Of a stretch of 64,000 nt of DNA, positions 1 to 8,698 are shown in pieces. The notes under the pieces were generated by a model. That model saw only the letters and a list, made by a program, of their open reading frames with translations, made no database searches and was not told the DNA's origin. Position 1 is the first letter of the stretch. Every line of letters starts with the position of its first letter. A program made the translations under genes and the position numbers. Origin of the DNA: DDH964 sp963763205 (GTDB lineage: Bacteria; Desulfobacterota; Desulfuromonadia; Desulfuromonadales; DDH964); NCBI GenBank assembly GCA_963763205.1, contig CAVXNQ010000021.1, positions 62,001 through 126,000 of the forward strand. Reading direction: 5' to 3'.

Positions 1-714
1 GGCGAAGAGTTCCTCGGTGGAAAGCGTTCGGGCGCCCGGACAGGCGCTGACCCGCCCGCTTTTTTCCTTGGCCGTCAGCAGCTCGGCCACCGGCAGGCCT
101 TCGGGGCGCCAGGCGGTGCCGCCGGTATCGCTGGCGGCGACGATCCGCGCCCCCTTCTCGGCGAGGCAGCGGGCCGCCGCCCGGCCGACGTTGCCGAAGC
201 CCTGGAGCGCCACTCGCGCCCCGGCAAGGGGCAGTTCCGCTCGGACGCAGGCGACCTCGGCGCAGATCGCGACGCCGAAGCCGGTCGCCCCGAGTTGGTC
301 GAGGGGCAGGCCGCCGATTTCGCCGGGCAGACCGCAGGCCCGGCCGTTCTCCGCCAGGATCAAGGCCATGCTCTGCTCGTTGCTGCCCATGTCCGGGCCG
401 GGGATGTACTCGCGCAGCTCGGTGATCATCCGGGCGAAGACCTGCATCAGCCGGTCCATGTCGGGGCGTTTGGGGTCGGCGACGATCCCCGCCTTGGCGC
501 CGCCGTGGGGGAGCCCGGCCAGGGCGTTCTTCAGGGTCATGGTGCGGGCCAGGCGTGCCACTTCCTCCAGCGTCACCCACGGTGCCACCCGCACCCCGCC
601 GATGGCCGGGCCGAGGGCGGTGTTGTCGACCACCACCATCGCTCTGAGGCCGCTGCGCGGGGCCCACAGCTGCAGGATCTTGGCCGGTCCGATGTCGTCG
701 CAGGTTACGTCCAT
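1..714 (-). CDS. Glu/Leu/Phe/Val dehydrogenase, C-terminus outside the window
   Basis: Cytosolic NAD(P)-dependent amino-acid dehydrogenase that interconverts an amino acid and its 2-oxo acid with ammonia. The 238 residues present cover the substrate-binding half and the start of the nucleotide-binding domain. Visible motifs are the lysine-containing HGGAKAGI segment (catalytic lysine region, about residues 70-77), a GPDMGS loop, and the Rossmann motif GFGNVGR. The start is ATG at 714; the protein begins directly at the dehydrogenase fold, without the longer N-terminal arm of hexameric GDH. The gene is cut by the window edge, so total length and Glu versus Leu/Phe specificity cannot be decided. 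It is divergent from prkA. Confidence 0.88.
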   Translation of the reverse strand, partial: MDVTCDDIGPAKILQLWAPRSGLRAMVVVDNTALGPAIGGVRVAPWVTLEEVARLARTMTLKNALAGLPHGGAKAGIVADPKRPDMDRLMQVFARMITELREYIPGPDMGSNEQSMALILAENGRACGLPGEIGGLPLDQLGATGFGVAICAEVACVRAELPLAGARVALQGFGNVGRAAARCLAEKGARIVAASDTGGTAWRPEGLPVAELLTAKEKSGRVSACPGARTLSTEELFA

Positions 715-837
715 GTCCCTACTATAGCAAAGAAATCCGCGCCTGCCGCAGGGCTCGCCAGGCTCCTGCCGGCAGGCCCTGCAGTTTGGATAACTCCTTA
801 ATTTTGCAGGTGCTAATGTAGCGCCGGAGGTTTGCGT

Positions 838-843
838 TATAAT
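838..843 (+). promoter_or_regulatory. Possible -10 box upstream of prkA
   Basis: A perfect TATAAT lies about 107 bases before the prkA ATG, in the divergent region between the dehydrogenase and prkA. No good -35 hexamer sits at the right distance, so an alternative sigma factor or activator is possible. Weak call. Confidence 0.3.
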
Positions 844-949
844 AAGGCTAACGGTAAAGTTCCCATTCCGGATCACCGACGCAGACTCCTGGTCGAAGGC
901 GGCAAGTCGCGTTGTCGTTACCCGGCCAACGTTGCCAAGGGGGATACTT

Positions 950-3040
950 ATGCCCAAAAAAGGATCGACGGGGGAGACCATGACCAACAGCACACCAGGG
1001 ACCCTGGCCCACCATCTGGCAGCCGTCAAGAGAGGAGAGCGGCGTTTCGAAAACGCCTTCCAGAGCGTGGCCCGGATGATCCTCGCCGACGAGATCGAAA
1101 AGGTCGTGGTCAACGGCAAGACGACCTACGACTTCAAGATCTTCCGCCGGGGAAAGAAGCATGTGGTCGGCATGTACGACGAACTCAACAGCCTGGTCTC
1201 TTTCGTCAAGGACGCCGCCGAGGGCGGCTCTTCCAAGGAGATGGCCTTTGTGCTGGTGGGCGAGCCGGGCAACGGCAAGACCTTCTTCGTCGAGTTCCTG
1301 TGCAGCGTCTACCGGGGCTTTCTGGCGAGCCCGGAGAACCGCAAGTACACGTTTCAGTTCACCGGCCTCGACCGCCTCGGCAGCTACGGCCGCATCCATA
1401 CCATCGAGTCCCAGACCTACGAGGACCCGCTGATCCTGGCCATGAACCTCTTCGAGACGGCCGACCAGAACCGCGAGTTTCTCGCCCGCCAGGGCGGTTT
1501 TGACGACAAGGCGATCGACGCGCTCTACGCCAACTACCGGCCCCTGGGGGCCTGCAGCGGCTACATCTGGAACGACATCCGCTCCTTCACCGGCGGCGAT
1601 GTGGCGGCGATGCTCGAACATATAGCGATCATTCCGGTGCCGCTCTCCGAGAGCCTGGGGACGATCACCGGCAAGTACGCGGCCAAGGACAAGATCACCT
1701 CCAGCGCCGTCGACCTGCTCGGCGAAGAGTCGATCCAGCGCCTGCTGCACATCACCGACACCAACAACCCCTACCGCTTCGACCTGCGGCGCGGGGCGCT
1801 GGCCCGGGTGGCCGGTGGCGGCATCCACTTCTCCGACGAGATCTACAAGAACAAGAAGGACCTGGTGCAGGTCTACCTGGGGGTGATCCAGAATCGCACC
1901 ATCGAGATCGACGGCTACAAGTGGCCCATCGACACCCTGATCGTCGCCACCAGCAACAACAGCGAGTTCAACCGCTTTCTGGCCGAAAAGGAGGAGGCGC
2001 CGATTGTCGACCGCTGCCGCATCTGCTACGTCTCCCACAACACCGATTACCGCATGCAGGGCGAGCTGACCGGCTACGCCATCGGCAGCGAGACCAAGAC
2101 CACCCTGACCAAGGAGGAACTGCACCAGGATCCCAACCTCAACTACGCCGCCTCGGTGGCGGTGATCCTGTCGCGCCTGCCCCGCTCGGAAAAGCTCACC
2201 CCGGTGGAGATGATGAAGCTCGCCGCCGGCGAGGTGGCCGGGGAAAAGAGCCTCAAGACCCTCGCCGAGGTCATCGATACCCTCGGCCAGGAACCGGACA
2301 TCACCAAGCGTTTCGGCCAGAAGGGGCTTGGCCAGCGCAACCTGGGACGGGCCATCCAGCTCCTCGGCGAGAGTAGTGAGACCAACGAAGGACGCTGCAT
2401 GGTCGCCTTCGATGTCTTCGCCGCCATCGAACGGGTGATCCTCGACTACGTGTCGGACGCCAACGACCGCGCCAAGTACCTGGAGGATTTGAAGATGGCC
2501 CGCGGTCTTTACCGCGAGCGGATCATGACCGAGATGTTCAACGCCTACATGGACGAGCCGCTGGCGATCCGCAAGGACGTGATGAATTACGTCAACATGA
2601 TCATCGGTATCGACGCCGAGAACCTGGGGCCGGACAAGATGTGGAAGTACAAGGACCCGCAGACCGGCAAGCTCAGGGCGCTGAAGATCGACGAGCGCTT
2701 TCTCAAGAGCGTCGAGGACCGGCTGGGGCTCAAGACCGAGGAGCAGCGTGAGACCTTCCGCACCTCGATCCGCAAGATCTACGGCCAGAAGATCTCCCTC
2801 GATCCCAACTACGACTTCATGGACAACCTGGAACTGGTCAAGGCGGTGACCGACGTGCGCCTGAAAAGCGACATCGCCGGCGCCGGCAGCCTGGTCGGGG
2901 CGCTGGCCAACCGCACCAACGAGGAGAACCAGAAACTCTACGACCGGATGATCCTGACCATGCTCGGCAAGCTCGGGTACTGCCGCACCTGCGCCCAGAA
3001 GACGATCGAATACTTTTGTACCCAAGAGGACGAAGGCTGA
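950..3040 (+). CDS. prkA: PrkA-family serine protein kinase / AAA+ ATPase
   Basis: Cytosolic PrkA homologue of 696 residues, close to the family length (about 640-690). An N-terminal AAA+ domain carries Walker A GEPGNGKT at about residues 104-111, followed by a sensor-like ATSNNSEFN stretch; the C-terminal part corresponds to the PrkA 'kinase' region. In enterobacteria prkA (yeaG) is co-expressed with a DUF444 gene (yeaH) and linked to the SpoVR gene ycgB in stress and stationary phase; the same partners follow here. The ATG at 950 was chosen because AAGGGGG precedes it by 7 bases. The ATG at 980 also has a purine-rich site, and a TTG at 932 is possible. The family is certain; the phosphorylation targets are not known. 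Confidence 0.93.
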   Translation: MPKKGSTGETMTNSTPGTLAHHLAAVKRGERRFENAFQSVARMILADEIEKVVVNGKTTYDFKIFRRGKKHVVGMYDELNSLVSFVKDAAEGGSSKEMAFVLVGEPGNGKTFFVEFLCSVYRGFLASPENRKYTFQFTGLDRLGSYGRIHTIESQTYEDPLILAMNLFETADQNREFLARQGGFDDKAIDALYANYRPLGACSGYIWNDIRSFTGGDVAAMLEHIAIIPVPLSESLGTITGKYAAKDKITSSAVDLLGEESIQRLLHITDTNNPYRFDLRRGALARVAGGGIHFSDEIYKNKKDLVQVYLGVIQNRTIEIDGYKWPIDTLIVATSNNSEFNRFLAEKEEAPIVDRCRICYVSHNTDYRMQGELTGYAIGSETKTTLTKEELHQDPNLNYAASVAVILSRLPRSEKLTPVEMMKLAAGEVAGEKSLKTLAEVIDTLGQEPDITKRFGQKGLGQRNLGRAIQLLGESSETNEGRCMVAFDVFAAIERVILDYVSDANDRAKYLEDLKMARGLYRERIMTEMFNAYMDEPLAIRKDVMNYVNMIIGIDAENLGPDKMWKYKDPQTGKLRALKIDERFLKSVEDRLGLKTEEQRETFRTSIRKIYGQKISLDPNYDFMDNLELVKAVTDVRLKSDIAGAGSLVGALANRTNEENQKLYDRMILTMLGKLGYCRTCAQKTIEYFCTQEDEG

Positions 3041-3077
3041 CGGGTCGCAGGCATGACGAGCAAAGGGTGAAGCAACG

Positions 3078-4405
3078 ATGGCCGACAGGGACCGCGAACT
3101 GCTTGACGAGATGGCGAAAAAGGATCCGCAGCGGGCGGCGCGGTTGGCGGCGGAGCTGGCGGTGCCGGGAACGCATGCCCTGGCCGAGGCGCCGGTGCCG
3201 AATCCCTTTGAGCCGCTGGCGATGAACGCCCCCCAGGGGACCTACGTCACCCACATCCGCTCCCTCGACGAACTGCTGGAGCGCGACCGGCAACGGGAGA
3301 AAGACGGTTTCCCGCGCAAGATCCGGGTCGGCCGCCTGATCAAGCCGGGGGCCAGCGGCAAGGACAAGGTCGTGATCGTGCCGACTTCCGTGGAGGAGAA
3401 GTTCTACCACGACAACCTGCCGCCCGAGGACGGCGAAGGCGGCAGCGCCGGGGGAACCGGTGAGGGGGAGGAAGGGGAGGTCATCGGCGAACAGCCGGTG
3501 CATGCCCCGGCGAAGCCGGAGACGGGGGAGCAGGCCAGGGAGAGGGGGAAGGGCACGAGATCGAATCGAGCGCCTACGACCTGGGCAAGATCCTCACTGA
3601 GAAATTCGAGCTGCCCAACCTCAAGGAGAAGGGGAAGAAACGCTCCCTGACCCGTTTCACCTACGAGCTGACCGACAAGAATCGCGGTTTCGGCCAGCTC
3701 CTCGACAAGAAGGCGACGCTGCGGCGCATCCTGGAAACCAATCTGGCCCTCGGTAACGTGCCGGATGTCGGCGACATCGACACCACCCGGTTCCTCATCG
3801 GCCCCAAGGACAAGGTCTACCGCATCTTCTCCCGGGAGAAGGAGCTCGAGTCCCAGGCGCTGGTCTTCTTCGTCCGCGACTACTCCGGATCGATGGCCGG
3901 TAAGGCGACGGAACTGGTGGTCACCCAGCATGTGCTGATCTACAGCTGGCTGACCTACCAGTACGCCCGGCAGGTCGAGTCGCGTTTCATCCTCCACGAC
4001 ACCACGGCCACCGAGGTCCCCGACTTCTACACCTACTACAACTCCCGGGTGGCCGGCGGTACCCAGGTCGCCGCCGGCTACCGACTGGTCAACGAGATCG
4101 TCGCCAGGGAGAGCCTCGACAAGGACTACAACATCTACATCTTCCACGGCACCGACGGCGATGACTGGGACACTGACGGCGCCCAGGCCCTCCCGGAGCT
4201 GGAAAAGATGCTCGGCTACGCCAGCCGCATCGGGGTCACCATCAGCGAGCACGGCTACGGCACGTCGGGCATCACCGAGGTGGCGAAGTACCTGAAAAAG
4301 TCCGGGCTGCTCGAACGCCAGGCCGAGCTGCTGCGTCTCGACACCCTGGCTGAGGACGCCGACGAGGCACGGCTGATCGAGGGGATCAAGAAGCTGATTT
4401 CGTAG
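3078..4405 (+). CDS. DUF444 / YeaH-YhbH family protein (one-base frameshift)
   Basis: Partner protein of PrkA with a VWA-like C-terminal half: the DYSGSM motif near 3880 is a MIDAS-type metal-binding sequence. The first frame (from ATG 3078) ends in an acidic/glycine-rich linker. The rest, starting GHEIESSAYDLGKI, is in another frame. Adding a single G to the GGG at 3551-3553 joins the two into one protein of about 442 residues that matches the domain order of the family. Only 37 bases separate it from prkA, and spoVR follows, so it should be in one operon. Either a sequencing error or a real frameshift; I favour error because many neighbours show similar lesions. Confidence 0.88.
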
Positions 4406-4418
4406 CGGCGAAAATGCC

Positions 4419-4531
4419 GGGCGAACCCATGGTTCGCGGGAAGATCGGGCGAACACGAGGTTCGCCCCTACGGTGGTCATCACGTGTGGGCGAAGGTCGG
4501 ACCGTAGGGGCGATGCTTGTCATCGCCCGGG
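4419..4531. repeat. Three REP-like palindromes between DUF444 and spoVR
   Basis: Three short inverted repeats occupy this spacer: GCGAACC/GGTTCGC (4421-4437), GGGCGAAC/GTTCGCCC (4447-4467) and GGGCGATG/CATCGCCC (4508-4528). The second and third are flanked by CCCCTACGG and CCGTAGGGG, so they form an inverted pair, as in bacterial interspersed mosaic elements. They look like dispersed, transcribed hairpins rather than terminators, since no T-run follows. They may stabilise or attenuate the operon message. Confidence 0.6.
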
Positions 4532-4546
4532 GACAAAGGACGGACG

Positions 4547-6163
4547 ATGGAACTGATCGACCAGCACACCAAAGCGATCATGGAGGGTTGCAAACAGCGG
4601 GCCAGGGCGGCCGGGCTGCGCTTCGAGGACGAGACCCTCGAATACATCGTCACCAACCGCGACCTGCTGGAACTCTCGCCCAAGGCGATGATCCCGACCC
4701 TTTACGACTACTGGGTCAACGACGTTGAGGTGCTCAAGGAGCGGGGCCGCTACGAACTCTATCCGCACAATCCCTACGAGACGGTGATCAACACCCGGCC
4801 GGCCATCTCCTTCTACAACGACAACAACCCTGACTGGCTCAACGTGATGATCTTCTATCACGTCCTGGCGCACATCGACTTTTTCCAGAACAACCATTTC
4901 TTCCGCCACACCTGGGACTACGATTTCGCCGGCCAGGCGCTGGCCGACAAACGCCTGATCGCCATGCTGCGCTCGGAAAAGGGGCGCTGGGTCGACTACG
5001 TCATCGAGTTCGCCCGGGGCATCGACAACCTGGTCGGTTACCACCGCACCCTGTCCCGCCTTGCCCGCGAGGAAACGAAGGATCACTCGCGGCGGCTCGA
5101 TTATTACTTCGACGTCTTCCTGCAAACGGTGAAGCAGGTCCGAATCTCCGACTACGTGGCCGAGATCGAGCGCTACAATGCCTGCCAGGAAAAATTCGGA
5201 GCCGCCGCCGAGCAGTGTTTCTTCGGCGAGGTGGCCGCCCGGAACCCGGAGTTCGAGGCCCTGTTCGAAAAGAGCCAACAGCACAAAGGGGGACAGCAGG
5301 ACGACCTGCTGCAGTACCTGCTTGAACAGTCGGCTTTTTTGAACCGCGAGGAACACAAGTGGATGAAGTCGGTCCTCGAGGTGGTACGCAGCACCTCACT
5401 CTTCTTCCAGCCGCAGATCCGCACCAAGATCATGAACGAGGGCTGGGCCAGCTACTGGCACGAAAAGCTCTTTCTGGGCGACGATCGCATCCGCGGCCAC
5501 GAGGTCGAGTTCGCCCGGGTCCATGCCAAGGTCACCGCCCTGCCGCGAGTGGGGCTCAATCCCTATGCCCTGGGCATGCGCCTCTTCCAGTATGTCGAGA
5601 CCCTGGGGGAAACGGGGCGGCGCAGCTACGCCTTCGACCGGCTGGTCGACACCGGACGGCGCGAGGACTACGACAGCGGCGCCGACGAGGGCCAGGCACT
5701 GATCTTCCGGGTGCGGGAGAACGAATCGGATTTCACCTTCCTCAACACCTTCGTCGATCAGGACTTCGTCACCGCCAATCGCCTTTTCGTTGCCGACAAG
5801 CGCCTCAACCGGGGGCGCATGGTCTGGGAATACCTGGTGAAAAGCCGCAAGGCCGAAGATTATCGGCAGATGCTGCTGGATGGTCTCTACCACCCGCCGA
5901 GCATCGCCGTCGACGAGGAGCAGGGACGCAGCAACGGCAGCCTCTATCTCGTTCACCGTTTCGAAGGCAAACCGCTGGTCAAGGAGTTCATCGCCAACAC
6001 CATGCTCGGCATCGAATATCTGTGGGGGGGGGCGGTCCAACTCGAGACCAACGAGATCGTCTCGGTCAATCCGGCGTTGGAGGAGGGATTGCCGAGGCGG
6101 GTGGAATGGGCCCGGGTTCTCTACACCATGGACAATCGCAAACTTTCGCGCCGCCACCTCTAG
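4547..6163 (+). CDS. spoVR: SpoVR family protein
   Basis: Cytosolic SpoVR/YcgB homologue, 538 residues, near the usual 460-520. The characteristic HVLAHIDFFQNNHFF histidine-rich stretch and the NEGWASYWHEKLF motif are present, which suggests a metal site of unknown chemistry. In Bacillus SpoVR is needed for spore cortex formation; in non-sporulating Gram-negatives it accompanies PrkA and DUF444 proteins, as here. The ATG at 4547 follows AAAGGA at a normal distance. No enzymatic activity can be assigned from sequence alone. Confidence 0.93.
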   Translation: MELIDQHTKAIMEGCKQRARAAGLRFEDETLEYIVTNRDLLELSPKAMIPTLYDYWVNDVEVLKERGRYELYPHNPYETVINTRPAISFYNDNNPDWLNVMIFYHVLAHIDFFQNNHFFRHTWDYDFAGQALADKRLIAMLRSEKGRWVDYVIEFARGIDNLVGYHRTLSRLAREETKDHSRRLDYYFDVFLQTVKQVRISDYVAEIERYNACQEKFGAAAEQCFFGEVAARNPEFEALFEKSQQHKGGQQDDLLQYLLEQSAFLNREEHKWMKSVLEVVRSTSLFFQPQIRTKIMNEGWASYWHEKLFLGDDRIRGHEVEFARVHAKVTALPRVGLNPYALGMRLFQYVETLGETGRRSYAFDRLVDTGRREDYDSGADEGQALIFRVRENESDFTFLNTFVDQDFVTANRLFVADKRLNRGRMVWEYLVKSRKAEDYRQMLLDGLYHPPSIAVDEEQGRSNGSLYLVHRFEGKPLVKEFIANTMLGIEYLWGGAVQLETNEIVSVNPALEEGLPRRVEWARVLYTMDNRKLSRRHL

Positions 6164-6194
6164 CGGTAATCGGCATGACCGGGAACGGATCGCA

Positions 6195-8489
6195 ATGATG
6201 GACAATATCCGTCAGGCGCTGCAGAATCTGGGACGCAATCTGAGCGAGCGGGGGCAACGCGCGCCGATCCCCTTCGGCGAGTTTCTCGCTCTGCTCATCA
6301 AGCGCCCCGAGCGGGTGGTGCGCAACGTCTTCCAGGTTTTCCACGACATGGTCATGAGCTACGTCGGCAACGGCGTCGACGAGTACCCCGACGACCCCGA
6401 GTCGATCCATTTCGTCTTCTACAACTTCGACCGGCTGTTCATCGAGGGGAGCGACCACCCCTTTTTCGCCGACCGGCTCTTCGCCAACCGTCTGATGAAC
6501 CTGGTCGAGGCCTGGAAACGGGGCGCCCAGCAGAACAAGATCTACATCTTCGAGGGGCCCCACGGCAGCGGCAAGAGCACTTTTCTCAACAACCTGCTGC
6601 TCAAGTTCGAGCAGTACGCCAACACCGAGGAGGGGACGACCTACGAGACCGTCTGGCGCCTCGACCGCCGGACCCTGGCGAGTTTCCCGATCGGGGAGAC
6701 CAACCATTTCCTGGAAAAGCTCTCTCATCTGCTCGATGAGTACGAGTTCGACCAGAAGGATCTGGCCGAGGCGAAGAATGTGTTGCAGGGGGGGGAGGAT
6801 TACGTTGAGGTCCCCTGTCCCAGCCACGACCATCCGCTGCTGGTGATCCCCAAGGAACACCGCCGCCGTTTCCTCGACGACCTCTTCGCCAAGACTGCGG
6901 AGAAGCGCGCGCTGCTGGCCGAGAAGGAATACGAATGGGTCTTCGGCAACCACGCCTGCACCATCTGCAGCAGCCTCTACCAGGCGCTGCTCAATCGCCT
7001 GAAGAGCCCGGAGAAGGTCTTCTCCATGCTCTACGCCCAGCCCTACCGGTACAACCGCCGGCTCGGCGAGGGGATCAGCGTCTTCAATCCCGGCGACCGG
7101 CCCCTCAAGGAAACGGCGCTGGGCAACCCGATCCTCCAGGAGCGAATCAACAGCCTGCTGCGCGACAGCAGCGCGGTCAACTACATCTTCTCCCGCTACG
7201 CCAGGATCAACAATGGCATCTATGCCCTGATGGACGTCAAGAGCCACAACGCCGAGCGGCTGATCGGTCTGCACAACATCATCAGCGAGGGGACGCACAA
7301 GGTGGAGGATATCGAGGAGAACGTCACCTCCCTGTTCCTGGCAGTGATGAACCCCGAGGACCGCTCCAACATCCAGGGTTTCCAATCCTTCCTCGATCGC
7401 ATCGAGTACATCAAGATTCCCTACGTCCTCGATCTCAACACCGAGGTGGAGATCTACCGCAAGGTCTTCGGCGCCCACATTGCCGATTCCTTCCTGCCGC
7501 GGGTGCTGCACAACTTCGCCCGGGTGATCATCGCCACCCGCCTCAACCGCCAGTCGGAGGGGCTGCAGGATTGGATCGAGGACCCGGAGAAGTACGCCCT
7601 CTACTGCGACGAAAACCTCCAACTGCTGAAGATGGAGATCTACACCGGCCACATCCCCGAATGGCTCAGCGAGGAGGATCGCAAGCGCCTGACGGCCAAA
7701 CGCCGGCGCCGGATCATCGCCGAGAGCGAAGGGGAGGGGGGCCAGGGGATCTCCGGGCGCGACTCGATCCGCATCTTCAACGAGCTCTACTCCACCTACG
7801 CCCGCAAAGACAAGCTGATCGACATGGCGATCCTGCGCACCTTCTTCACCACCCTGCACAAGGAACTCTTCGACCTGGTCCCCGACGGCTTCTTCGATTC
7901 GCTGCAGCGCAACTACAACTACACGGTGCTGCAGGAGGTCAAGGAGTCCCTCTACTACTTCAACGAGGAGCGCATCTCCCGGGACCTCCAGAACTACCTG
8001 TTCGCGGTCAACTTCGAGCCCGGTGCGGTGGAGACCTGCCGCTTCACCGGCGAGAAGCTGGAGATCGACGAGGAGTTCTTCGCCGCCATCGAACGCCGGC
8101 TGCTCGGTGCCGGCGTCGACGAGGGGCGGCGCCAGACCTTTCGCCGCGCTACCCAGAAGGAGTACACCGCCCGCACCCTCACCCAGGAGATCGTCTCGGC
8201 CGGCAAGCCGATCACCGCGACCGAACTCTTCCGCGACCTGCACGAACGCTACGTGCACAACCTCAAGGAGAAGGTCCTCGATCCCTTCCTGGAGAACGAG
8301 AACTTTCGCCGCGCCATCAAGGATTTCGGCAGGGACGACTTCAAGACCTACGACAAGCGTATCCGCGACGACGTCACCTTCCTCATCAGCAACCTGTGCA
8401 GCAAGTCCCGTTACACCAAGAAAGGCGCCAAGGAGGTCTGTATCTACGTCATCGATAACGACCTCGCCCGGCAGTTCGCCAGCAGTTGA
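6195..8489 (+). CDS. Second, divergent PrkA-like P-loop ATPase
   Basis: Protein of 764 residues with the P-loop GPHGSGKS at about residues 118-125. Its layout parallels PrkA: a C-terminal block with LEIDEEFFAAIERRL and a final YDKRIRDDVTFLI...KGAKEVCIYV resembles the end of the upstream PrkA (LKIDERFLKSVEDRL; YDRMILTMLG...CAQKTIEYF). It is longer and has its own middle region with CTICSSLYQALL, so it is a paralogue rather than a recent duplicate. It starts 31 bases after spoVR and probably closes a four-gene operon. Two adjacent ATGs (6195 and 6198) are possible starts. Whether it hydrolyses ATP for signalling, or associates with PrkA, is inference. Confidence 0.85.
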   Translation: MMDNIRQALQNLGRNLSERGQRAPIPFGEFLALLIKRPERVVRNVFQVFHDMVMSYVGNGVDEYPDDPESIHFVFYNFDRLFIEGSDHPFFADRLFANRLMNLVEAWKRGAQQNKIYIFEGPHGSGKSTFLNNLLLKFEQYANTEEGTTYETVWRLDRRTLASFPIGETNHFLEKLSHLLDEYEFDQKDLAEAKNVLQGGEDYVEVPCPSHDHPLLVIPKEHRRRFLDDLFAKTAEKRALLAEKEYEWVFGNHACTICSSLYQALLNRLKSPEKVFSMLYAQPYRYNRRLGEGISVFNPGDRPLKETALGNPILQERINSLLRDSSAVNYIFSRYARINNGIYALMDVKSHNAERLIGLHNIISEGTHKVEDIEENVTSLFLAVMNPEDRSNIQGFQSFLDRIEYIKIPYVLDLNTEVEIYRKVFGAHIADSFLPRVLHNFARVIIATRLNRQSEGLQDWIEDPEKYALYCDENLQLLKMEIYTGHIPEWLSEEDRKRLTAKRRRRIIAESEGEGGQGISGRDSIRIFNELYSTYARKDKLIDMAILRTFFTTLHKELFDLVPDGFFDSLQRNYNYTVLQEVKESLYYFNEERISRDLQNYLFAVNFEPGAVETCRFTGEKLEIDEEFFAAIERRLLGAGVDEGRRQTFRRATQKEYTARTLTQEIVSAGKPITATELFRDLHERYVHNLKEKVLDPFLENENFRRAIKDFGRDDFKTYDKRIRDDVTFLISNLCSKSRYTKKGAKEVCIYVIDNDLARQFASS

Positions 8490-8648
8490 GCGGCGCGAGC
8501 GTTCGCTGGCCCCGGGCTCGGCGGGCGGCTGGTTGGAAATGCGATGCGGAAATAGCGGGAAGGTCGGGAATGCGGAGATCCGAAGGACGATCCGCACAAG
8601 GGGCCACGAGAGGGGAAAGACCTGCTGCGCACAGTTCGAATCATGAAA

Positions 8649-8674
8649 GGCAGGGGCCGCATGCGGCCCCTGCC
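8649..8674. terminator. Perfect 26-nt palindrome between convergent genes
   Basis: A perfect GGCAGGGGCCGC/GCGGCCCCTGCC palindrome separates the prkA-like operon (plus) from msrAB (minus). It is followed by ATTTCCC on one side and TTTCATG on the other. It probably works as a bidirectional terminator, although the T-runs are short. Confidence 0.6.
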
Positions 8675-8698
8675 ATTTCCCATCCCAGGTCGTAGCCT

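Noticed and set aside
848..3025. A 725-codon open frame on the minus strand across prkA
   Set aside because: It is the mirror of the well-supported prkA gene in a G+C-rich genome; the translation is rich in Val, Leu, Asp, Gly and His without any recognisable domain.
6066..8597. An 843-codon minus-strand open frame across the second PrkA-like gene
   Set aside because: Same kind of antisense shadow; no motif, no ribosome site, and the plus-strand protein is clearly real.
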